In this document: positions 27,830 to 34,795 of the stretch, one piece after another
Position numbering within the stretch: the first letter of the stretch is position 1
How the letters are laid out: each line of letters opens with the position of its first letter
Source: Burkholderia sp. MS389
Lineage (GTDB): Bacteria; Pseudomonadota; Gammaproteobacteria; Burkholderiales; Burkholderiaceae
DNA length: 64,000 nt
Assembly (NCBI RefSeq): GCF_016899425.1
Contig: NZ_CP045995.1
Coordinates: forward strand, 2,542,001 to 2,606,000
Direction of reading: 5' to 3'
Notes under the pieces: model-generated
What the model saw: only the letters and a program-made list of their open reading frames with translations
The model's database searches: none
What the model was told of the DNA's origin: nothing
Program-made: the position numbers and the translations under genes

Positions 27830-28597
27830 ATGTACAAGCTTACCGTTGACAACCTGCACAAGAAATTCGGCGACAACGAGGTGTTGAAGGGCGTGTCGAT
27901 GAAGGCGAAGGCCGGCGACGTGATCAGCATCATCGGCTCGAGCGGCTCCGGCAAGAGCACGTTCCTGCGCTGCATCAACTTCCTCGAGCAGCCGTGCTCG
28001 GGGCAGATCACGATCGGCAGCGAGCCGATCCAAACCCTGCGCGATCGCAACGGCTCGCTGCGCGTGGCCGACCAGAAGCAACTGCAGCGCATGCGCACGA
28101 AGCTGTCGATGGTATTCCAGCACTTCAACCTGTGGGCGCACATGACGGTGCTCGAGAACGTGATCGAGGCGCCGATGGCCGTGCTCGGCGTCGGCAAGGA
28201 CGAGGCGATCGCGCGGGCGCGCCAGTATCTGGAGAAGGTCGGGCTCGCGCCGCGCGTCGAGGGCATGTATCCGTCACACCTGTCGGGCGGCCAGCAGCAG
28301 CGCGTCGCGATCGCGCGCGCGCTGGCGATGGAGCCGGAAGTGATGCTGTTCGACGAGCCGACGTCAGCGCTCGACCCGGAATTGGTGGGCGAAGTGCTGA
28401 AGGTGATGCAGAAGCTCGCCGAAGAAGGCCGGACGATGGTCGTCGTCACGCACGAGATGGGCTTCGCGCGCAACGTGTCGAACCACGTGATCTTCCTGCA
28501 TCAGGGGAAGATCGAGGAAGAGGGCGATCCGCAGCAGATTCTCGTGAATCCGAAGAGCGAGCGGCTCGGGCAGTTTCTGTCGGGGCGGTTGAAGTAA
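27830..28597 (+). CDS. hisP: Amino-acid ABC transporter ATP-binding protein, HisP type
   Basis: A 255-residue ATPase with Walker A (GSSGSGKST), Q-loop (MVFQHFNLW), signature (LSGGQQQRVAIARAL), Walker B with catalytic Glu (VMLFDEPTSALDPE) and H-loop His (VVVTHEMGFA). It is very close to enterobacterial HisP, including VADQKQLQRMRTKLSMVFQH. It powers the HisQM permease. It is 33 bp after hisM and 82 bp before the cupin gene. Confidence 0.95.
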   Translation: MYKLTVDNLHKKFGDNEVLKGVSMKAKAGDVISIIGSSGSGKSTFLRCINFLEQPCSGQITIGSEPIQTLRDRNGSLRVADQKQLQRMRTKLSMVFQHFNLWAHMTVLENVIEAPMAVLGVGKDEAIARARQYLEKVGLAPRVEGMYPSHLSGGQQQRVAIARALAMEPEVMLFDEPTSALDPELVGEVLKVMQKLAEEGRTMVVVTHEMGFARNVSNHVIFLHQGKIEEEGDPQQILVNPKSERLGQFLSGRLK

Positions 28598-28679
28598 GGA
28601 AGCGCACGGTTTCGCGCCGTCGCAAACTGGAACGCTTAATGCTTGTCTCGCGTGATCCTTTCGATGAAGGAGCATCGCG

Positions 28680-29114
28680 ATGAGCACGCCGACCACCACC
28701 GCTTTTTCCCACGTGAAGCCGCAGGACACCGCCTATCAAGGCGAGGGCCTGCGCGACTTCTTCCTGTACCGCGATCTCGGTATCGCCGCCGCGACGAACG
28801 GCAAGGTCGTCGCGCAACTCGTCAGGGCCAATCATGCACCGGCGGCGGGCACCGGCTGGCACCGTCACGAGGCCGAATTCCATATCGTGATCATGCTGAA
28901 GGGCTGGGCGCGCTTCATGTACGGCGAACAGGAAACGCTGGTGGCGGCAGGAGACTGCGTGCACCAGGCGCCGGGAATCGTTCACTACCTGTTCGACTAC
29001 TCGCCGGACATGGAGTATCTGGAGATCGTCGGGCCTGCCGACTTCAAATCGATCGACGTCGACGGCCCGTGTGCAGTGCCGGAGCCGACGCCGTGGGGCG
29101 AGGTCGGTGCGTAG
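28680..29114 (+). CDS. Single-domain cupin protein
   Basis: A 144-residue protein with the two cupin motifs: GTGWHRHEAEFHIVIMLKG (metal ligands His, His, Glu) and PGIVHYLFDYSPDMEYLEI (His). It probably binds one divalent metal; function unknown. GAAGGAGCATCGCG precedes the ATG. It could be cotranscribed with hisP and ends at a strong terminator, suggesting a common operon. Members are often dioxygenases, isomerases or ligand sensors. Confidence 0.8.
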   Translation: MSTPTTTAFSHVKPQDTAYQGEGLRDFFLYRDLGIAAATNGKVVAQLVRANHAPAAGTGWHRHEAEFHIVIMLKGWARFMYGEQETLVAAGDCVHQAPGIVHYLFDYSPDMEYLEIVGPADFKSIDVDGPCAVPEPTPWGEVGA

Positions 29115-29142
29115 CGTGCCGGCTCGGTGTGAGTTTTTGATG

Positions 29143-29169
29143 AACCGCCTGCATTCAGGCGGTTTTTTA
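29143..29169 (+). terminator. Rho-independent terminator of the hisQMP-cupin operon
   Basis: A 9-bp stem AACCGCCTG / CAGGCGGTT with a 4-base loop CATT, followed by six Ts and AT. Confidence 0.92.
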
Positions 29170-29314
29170 TTGGTGCGCCGACATCCGCGACTTGCCTTCC
29201 GCTTCCGCCTAGCCGGCCCGGCGCGCGAGTGGTTCGCTCGCGCGTCGTCCGGATGTTGCGGCAAACGTCGCCGCGCCTCTCCGGCGTGGCGATTCACTGT
29301 GTCGCTACCCGCGT

Positions 29315-30670
29315 TCAGTGCGCGTGATCCGATTGCGCTTCGGTCGCCGCATCGATCCCGGCCGTGCGCGCATCGAGCAGCGCGCGCAGCGTGACGTAAT
29401 GGGTGCCGCTTGTGTCACCTTCCGCATCCGCGGTGCGATCGTACGGCTCGTTGTCGTGGATCGTCGCCCGCACGATCGGATAGATCTGCGTTTCCCAGCG
29501 GCTGCCGTTGAACACGCCGTAGTGCCCCACGCCCGTCTGGACATGGTGCGTCTTCAGGTACGACGGTAATCCCGAACACAGTTCCTGCGCGGCCACCGTC
29601 TGGCCCACCGCGCAGATATCGTCCTTCTCGCCTTCGACCGTCAACAGCGCGGTGCGATGAATCGCTGCCGGTTCGACGAGCCTGTCGCCCACCGTCAGCT
29701 CGCCGCGCGCGAGCGCGTACTGCTGGAACACCTTCTCGACCGTTTCCAGATAGAACTCCGCGGTGAGATCGGCCGTTGCGAAATATTCGTCGTAGAAATG
29801 CCGCAACGTATCGGCTTTCGCGGGGTCGCCTTTCGCGCGTTCGTAGTACAAATCGGCGAACGACGCCGCATGCCGGTCCGGGTTCATCGACATGAACGCG
29901 CCCACCTGCACGAAGCCCGGATACACGCACCGCTGCGCGCCGACGAAGCCCGTCGGCACCACGCTGATCAGGTTGTGCGCGAACCACTCGATCGGCTGGC
30001 TCGTCGCGAGTTCGTTGACCTTCGTCGGATTCACGCGGCAGTCGATCGGGCCGGCCATCAGCGTGAGGCTCGCCGGCTGAGCGGGATCGCCGCCGGCCGC
30101 CATCAGCGAGACTGCCGCGAGCGACGCGACGGTCGGCTGGCAGATCGCGAGCACGTGCGCGTCCGGGCCGATGTGGCGAATGAAGTCGATCACGTGCGTG
30201 ACGTATTCGTCGAAACCGAAACGTCCGGCCGTCAGCGGGATGTCGCGCGGGTTGTGCCAGTCGGTGATGTACACGTCGTGATCAGCCAGCATCGTGCGCA
30301 CCGTGCCGCGCAGCAGCGTCGCGAAGTGCCCGGACATCGGCGCGACGATCAGCACGCGCGGCTGGCGCGGGACCGGCCGCGCCTTGCGGAAATGCAGTAG
30401 CGTCGCGAACGGCGTGGCCGTGGCCGCTTCCTCGACGATCGGCACCGCTTCGCCGTCGACGACGACCGACGCGATCCCGAACGGCGGCCGCCGGTGCGAG
30501 AACGCGCAGCATTCGAGCAGTTCGCACAGCGCATCGACCATGCGGCCTGTCGGCGTCGATGTCGCCGGTGGCCACAGCGACATCGTTGCGCGCGTCGCGG
30601 CCGCCCATGCACGCGCCGGACGCAGACATTCCGCAGACCATTGATAAAACGGATAGGCAAGCAGATTCAT
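29315..30670 (-). CDS. phaZ: Intracellular polyhydroxyalkanoate (PHB) depolymerase
   Basis: A 451-residue enzyme of the PhaZ1 family known from Ralstonia, which mobilises stored poly-3-hydroxybutyrate granules. Instead of the usual lipase-box serine it has a cysteine nucleophile in LAICQPTVASLAAVS, a family trait. YITDWHNPRDIPLTAGRFGF and the C-terminal GVGHYGVFNGSRWETQIYP (catalytic His) are conserved. The ATG at 30670 starts the typical MNLLAYPFYQWSAE; the frame is open upstream without family similarity. There is no signal peptide, as expected for granule-bound enzymes. Confidence 0.93.
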   Translation of the reverse strand: MNLLAYPFYQWSAECLRPARAWAAATRATMSLWPPATSTPTGRMVDALCELLECCAFSHRRPPFGIASVVVDGEAVPIVEEAATATPFATLLHFRKARPVPRQPRVLIVAPMSGHFATLLRGTVRTMLADHDVYITDWHNPRDIPLTAGRFGFDEYVTHVIDFIRHIGPDAHVLAICQPTVASLAAVSLMAAGGDPAQPASLTLMAGPIDCRVNPTKVNELATSQPIEWFAHNLISVVPTGFVGAQRCVYPGFVQVGAFMSMNPDRHAASFADLYYERAKGDPAKADTLRHFYDEYFATADLTAEFYLETVEKVFQQYALARGELTVGDRLVEPAAIHRTALLTVEGEKDDICAVGQTVAAQELCSGLPSYLKTHHVQTGVGHYGVFNGSRWETQIYPIVRATIHDNEPYDRTADAEGDTSGTHYVTLRALLDARTAGIDAATEAQSDHAH

Positions 30671-30954
30671 GACCTTCGCTCGTGACGCCGCATTGCAATG
30701 AACGAGGCAAGCCGTATGCCAGCATGCGGCTGGCACGCGCGTTGCAGCGGTTCGGGAGCGTGGCGATGCGCGCGGTACGTAGTGAGCAGGGCGAAGGCGA
30801 TGCGTTGCCTTGCTGGTCGGGCGCGCGACACGTGCGGCGATGCCGTGCGACGTTGCGCCAGTTCGGCGTACGGACCGCACAGGCGTGGTGCGCGGTCCGA
30901 GGGCGCGTCCGTTTACGGTGCAGGGGCACGAACGACATTCTGCAGGGGAGTGAT

Positions 30955-31617
30955 ATGGAATCCAACGCACGAACGACGCTGACCATCAGCAGTCGCAATT
31001 ACTCGTCGTGGTCGATGCGCGGCTGGTTGCTCGCGAAGCTGAGCGGCCTCGCGTTCGAGACGATCAGCGTGCCGATCGATGCCACGTCGCGCGCCGAGCT
31101 GCTGCTGCTGTCGCCATCGATTCTCGTGCCGTGCCTGACGCACGACGGCAACGCGGTGTGGGACACGCTCGCGATTGCCGAATACCTGAACGAGATCCGC
31201 CCGCAGGCGCGGCTGCTGCCCGACGAGCGCCACGCACGCGCGCATTGCCGGTCGATCTGCGGCGAGATGCATTCCGGCTTCAGCGCATTGCGATCCGCGC
31301 TGCCGATGAACCTGCGCGGACATTTCCCCGGCTTCCGGATCTGGTCGCGCGCGCAGCACGACATCGAGCGGATCGTGACGATCTGGCGCGAGTGTCTGGC
31401 CGAGTATGGCGGCCCCTGGCTGTTCGGCGCGGAGATCGGCATCGCCGATGCGATGTACGCGCCGGTCGTCACGCGCTTTTTGACCTACGACGTGAAGCTC
31501 GAACCGGATGTCGCCGAGTACTGCATGCGCGTGCTTGCGCATCCGTTCGTTGGCGAGTGGATCGACGCGGCGAAGGCCGAGCACGAAGACATCGACGAAC
31601 TCGACATGGAGTTCTGA
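30955..31617 (+). CDS. Glutathione S-transferase family protein
   Basis: A 220-residue protein. The thioredoxin-fold N-terminus has the pattern LTISSRNYSSWSMRGWLLAK seen in a bacterial GST subgroup, and PCLTHDGNAVWDTLAIAEYL supplies the cis-Pro and the glutathione Asp-Thr/Ser-like motif. The helical C-terminal domain includes WLFGAEIGIADAMYAPVVTR. It probably conjugates or reduces small electrophiles; substrate unknown. ATG 30955 follows GGGGAGTGAT. It is divergent from phaZ. Confidence 0.88.
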   Translation: MESNARTTLTISSRNYSSWSMRGWLLAKLSGLAFETISVPIDATSRAELLLLSPSILVPCLTHDGNAVWDTLAIAEYLNEIRPQARLLPDERHARAHCRSICGEMHSGFSALRSALPMNLRGHFPGFRIWSRAQHDIERIVTIWRECLAEYGGPWLFGAEIGIADAMYAPVVTRFLTYDVKLEPDVAEYCMRVLAHPFVGEWIDAAKAEHEDIDELDMEF

Positions 31618-31855
31618 CGCGCGCGATCGCGGCGCGCTTTCAATTTCACTACAGGCGCACGCGACGAAACGAACGATCGATGGACGTGCGCAACTCGCAA
31701 ACGTTTCACCTTGATTTCGGTTCAAAACGAGCACGAATGTCCTAAAGGGCGTTGCGCCCGATGACGTAAACAAGTCACGGGGATGACTCGCGATCGCATG
31801 CTTCAGACGTGCGACGCGCAGTCCGCAATAACCAGCGCAGCAGGGGGATCGACTT

Positions 31856-33103
31856 GTGAATCGTCAGCAATCGTGGACGCGTACCGCCGCGCCCGGGGAA
31901 ATCATTTACTCGGAGGGCTTCGCGGGCGAGCCCGTCATCTTCCTCATTACCGACGGCAAGGTCGAGCTGTCCACGCGCTGCGACGACAAGCGCGTGATCG
32001 TCGCGACGCTCGGCCGCGGCGAGTTCTTCGGCGAATCGGCGCTGCTCGCCGCCGAACCGCGAGCGCATACCGCGAAGGCGCTGTCGTTCTGTCAGCTCAC
32101 GGTCGTGCCGGCCGGCATCCTCGATGAAGAAATCGAGCGCGTGTCCGCACTGCTGCGTCATATCATGCGAACGATGATCCGCCGCGTGAAACGCAAGGAT
32201 GACCAACTCGCGACCTATACGCATGCCGACTTCATGCCGGGCGTGCTGTCGTATGCGCACGTGTTGTCGCTGATGGCCGGCGCCGATGCGCGCGAATCGG
32301 GCGACACATGGGCGCGCCGGCCGATGCAGGTGCATGCGGCCGAGACCTCCGTGCCGCTCGCCGAAGTGATCCGCAAATGCCGCGCGATTGCCGGCCACTC
32401 GCGGCCGCATGTGCTCGCGATGCTGCGGCGCATGGAGAAACTCAACCTCGTCACGATCGAAGCCGCGCAGGGCGACGCTGGTGGCGCGACTGATCACGCG
32501 ACGTCGTCGGATGCGCGCCAGGTCGTCACGTTCGACGCCGCACGCGTGATCGACCGCGCGCAGCAGGTCGCCGATCACGATCTCGACGTGTCGATCAACA
32601 GCGAACTCGAACTCATCGAACTGGCCGATCTCGAATCGCTGATCGGCGTCGACAAGACGCTGCTGCTCAACAAGCTGTCGAACGGCGAGATCGCGGAAGA
32701 AGTGTTCGCGTTTCGCAAATCGAAGGTGCTCAACTACGTCGAACAGAAAGGCGTTGCGTACTTCTCCCGCCGCAACGGGCGCCGCGGCGGCGACGTGCGC
32801 GCGCTCGAGGATCTCGTGTGGATCGACCAGCGCACGCTGTTCGACGTGATCAGCGCGTTCGATACGTACGACCTCGCGAAACTGATCGCGAATCTCGACG
32901 ATCGCGCGGTGGCCGACAAACTGTTTTCCGTGATGACCGAGGCGCGGCGCAACGAGGTGTCGTGGGTGATGCGCCGCGAACTCAAGCTCGATCCGGTCGA
33001 GATCGAGGACATCGAACAGCGCGTGCTGGAGGCTGTACGTGCTGCGAAGGCGCCGGCGGCGGGTGCGATGTCCGTCGCGTCGACATTGTCGTCTGACGCG
33101 TGA
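31856..33103 (+). CDS. Cyclic-nucleotide-binding / winged-helix protein with C-terminal FliG-like segment
   Basis: A 415-residue cytoplasmic protein from a GTG at 31856 (AGGGGGATC upstream). Residues 1-100 form a cNMP-binding fold with the phosphate cassette GRGEFFGESALL..EPRAHTA, keeping Glu60 and Arg69. Residues 165-205 look like a Crp-type helix-turn-helix (AEVIRKCRAIAGHSRPHVLA). Residues 315-396 resemble the FliG C-terminal torque domain: LEDLVWIDQRTLFDVISAFD, a charged helix around 350-376 and PVEIEDIEQRVLEAVRAA, parallel to FEDLLDLDDRAIQRVLREVD and PVRLSQVENEQKAI of FliG, with a ~4-residue insertion. It is 13 bp upstream of a MotA-like gene. The likely job is linking a small-molecule signal to a stator pair; whether it binds DNA, ligand or motor is unknown. 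The FliG resemblance is by eye. Confidence 0.72.
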   Translation: MNRQQSWTRTAAPGEIIYSEGFAGEPVIFLITDGKVELSTRCDDKRVIVATLGRGEFFGESALLAAEPRAHTAKALSFCQLTVVPAGILDEEIERVSALLRHIMRTMIRRVKRKDDQLATYTHADFMPGVLSYAHVLSLMAGADARESGDTWARRPMQVHAAETSVPLAEVIRKCRAIAGHSRPHVLAMLRRMEKLNLVTIEAAQGDAGGATDHATSSDARQVVTFDAARVIDRAQQVADHDLDVSINSELELIELADLESLIGVDKTLLLNKLSNGEIAEEVFAFRKSKVLNYVEQKGVAYFSRRNGRRGGDVRALEDLVWIDQRTLFDVISAFDTYDLAKLIANLDDRAVADKLFSVMTEARRNEVSWVMRRELKLDPVEIEDIEQRVLEAVRAAKAPAAGAMSVASTLSSDA

Positions 33104-33116
33104 TACGGAGGCGCAT

Positions 33117-33881
33117 ATGGATCTGTTGACCCTGGTCGGTGTGGTGCTGGGCGGCGCGGCGATCGTGTTTGGGTTCGCGCTGGAAGGCGGGCATTTCTCG
33201 ATGCTGTTTCAGTTCGAGGCGCTCGTGATCGTGCTCGGCGGCACGCTCGGCGCGGTGATGATCCAGAACACATGGGCGCGCTTCTTCGACGCGGTGAAGC
33301 AGCTGCGGCTCGCGTTCGTGAGGGCGCGCGAGGTCGATCGCAAGAACCTGTCCGATCTGCTCGAATGGGGCGACCGGGCGAAGCTCGACGGGCTGCTCGC
33401 GTTCGAATCGATGGACGTGAGCGGGATTCATCCGTTCGCGCGCCGCGGGCTCGAACTGCTGGCGAACGGCGTGTCGACCGCGGTGCTTGAAGATGCGTTG
33501 CAGCGCGAACTCGATGCGTACGAACGCAGCCGCTTGGCAGCCGTGCGCGTGTGGCAGCAGGCCGGCGGCTATGCGCCGACCTTCGGCATTCTCGGCTCGG
33601 TGCTCGGGCTCGTGCAGGTGACGAGTCATATTCTGGAGCCGGCGCAGCTCGGACCGGGCATCGCGATGGCGTTCGTCGCGACGCTGTACGGGCTCGCGTT
33701 CGCGAACCTCGTGTTCCTGCCGCTGTACGGCAAGCTGCGCGCGCAGATCGACAGCGAGATGCGGTTTCGCAAGCTGTATCTCGACGGCTTGCTCGCGATT
33801 TCGCGCAAGGAGTCGCCGCATACGATCGAGACGCGGTTGACCGGCGACGTGCGCGGGCGGGCGGCGGAAACGCTGGCGTGA
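33117..33881 (+). CDS. MotA/MotC-like stator protein
   Basis: A 254-residue inner-membrane protein with four helices. GGAAIVFGFALEGGHFSMLF and ALVIVLGGTLGAVMIQNTW are typical MotA helices 1-2. The channel prolines are present in GGYAPTFGILG (Pro154) and NLVFLPLYGKL (Pro202), as are cytoplasmic charges that contact FliG in known motors (Arg88, Glu97). It should form a proton channel with the MotB-like protein. It is shorter than E. coli MotA (295 residues) and closer in size to MotC. GGAGGCGCAT precedes the ATG. Confidence 0.88.
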   Translation: MDLLTLVGVVLGGAAIVFGFALEGGHFSMLFQFEALVIVLGGTLGAVMIQNTWARFFDAVKQLRLAFVRAREVDRKNLSDLLEWGDRAKLDGLLAFESMDVSGIHPFARRGLELLANGVSTAVLEDALQRELDAYERSRLAAVRVWQQAGGYAPTFGILGSVLGLVQVTSHILEPAQLGPGIAMAFVATLYGLAFANLVFLPLYGKLRAQIDSEMRFRKLYLDGLLAISRKESPHTIETRLTGDVRGRAAETLA

Positions 33882-33951
33882 TGTTCGTGTGCTTTGTGCT
33901 TACGCCTGGGCCTGTATCTGTACCGTTTGACGAACCCGGATTCCCGACAGC

Positions 33952-34623
33952 ATGACTGCTCGAACTGATGGCGCATCCGCTGCCGATCGCGACGATCACG
34001 AACTCGAAGGCGCGCACTCCGGGCGCTGGCTGATTTCGTACGCGGATCTGATCACGACGTTGATGGTGCTGTTTCTCGCGCTGTATGTGCTGCAGCTCGC
34101 GAAATACAACGCGCTCGATGCGCGGTATCAGACGCTTGCGCGGCAGGCCGGTGGTGCTGCGACTGCCGCGGTCGATGCCGCCAAGTCCGACCCAGCGCGG
34201 CCGTGGCTGGCGTTGCTCGATTCGTTGAAGTCGAATGGACGCATTTCGTTGGTGAAGGCGCCGCATGGCGTCGAGATCGGTATCGATGCGAAGATTTTGT
34301 TCAACGTGGGCGATGCGCGCTTGCTGCCCGATTCGTCGCCAGTGCTGAACCAGATCGCGCAGGCATTGAGTGCGCATGCAACCGGCGACATCCTCGTCGA
34401 AGGCCACACCGATAGCGTGCCGATCGCGAACGCGAAATACGAATCGAACTGGGAGCTTTCGTCGGCGCGCGCGGGGAGTGTGGTGCGCTACCTGACCGAG
34501 CGCGGTGTCGCGCCGCATCGGCTGGCGGCGATCGGGCGGGCCGATACGCAGCCGCTCGTCGCGGGGGACGATGCGGCTTCAAGGGCGCGCAATCGGCGCG
34601 TCACGATCTTCGTTGCTTACTGA
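33952..34623 (+). CDS. MotB/MotD-like stator protein with OmpA-type peptidoglycan-binding domain
   Basis: A 223-residue protein. After a short N-tail, a single helix begins WLISYADLITTLMVLFLALY, with the proton-carrying Asp at residue 32, the same number as in E. coli MotB. A short linker leads to an OmpA-like domain (ILVEGHTDSVPIANAKYESN, LSSARAGSVVRYL, RARNRRVTIFV) that anchors the stator to peptidoglycan. The plug/linker is short, which makes the protein about 85 residues shorter than MotB. It lies 70 bp after the MotA-like gene. Confidence 0.88.
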   Translation: MTARTDGASAADRDDHELEGAHSGRWLISYADLITTLMVLFLALYVLQLAKYNALDARYQTLARQAGGAATAAVDAAKSDPARPWLALLDSLKSNGRISLVKAPHGVEIGIDAKILFNVGDARLLPDSSPVLNQIAQALSAHATGDILVEGHTDSVPIANAKYESNWELSSARAGSVVRYLTERGVAPHRLAAIGRADTQPLVAGDDAASRARNRRVTIFVAY

Positions 34624-34747
34624 CCAGCGCGTTGTATTTGCGTTGTTCCGCGTGCATATAGGCGGCCGCATATGCCCGCTCTTTAACAACATAACGAATC
34701 TCGAATGATCGCTATCTGAAATCAGCGATGCGATTCTGCGCCCGCCT

Positions 34748-34785
34748 GCCGATAACCCGATCTGGCTCAGACCGAGCGGTTATCG
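34748..34785 (+). promoter_or_regulatory. Hairpin-forming leader of the chemoreceptor gene, containing a sigma-28-type -10 match
   Basis: GCCGATAA (34748-34755) is an exact match to the FliA -10 consensus, 40 bp before the receptor ATG, but no TAAA-like -35 sits at the right distance. The same bases start an inverted repeat, CGATAACC (34750-34757) with GGTTATCG (34778-34785), with TCTG/CAGA nested inside, directly abutting the GAGG ribosome site. It is either a promoter with weak -35 or an RNA structure that could mask the ribosome site. Confidence 0.35.
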
Positions 34786-34795
34786 AGGGTTCCCC

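Noticed and set aside
31742..31765. Sigma-28 promoter (TAAAG...CCCGATGA) before the CNB-FliG gene
   Set aside because: The spacing between the two half-elements is about 10 bases instead of about 15; the match is probably chance within a GGGCG/CGCCC palindrome.
33952..34623. Zorya anti-phage system (ZorAB) for the MotA/MotB-like pair
   Set aside because: No ZorC, ZorD or ZorE homologue nearby; the pair has canonical flagellar-stator proportions and sits with a FliG-like protein and a chemoreceptor.
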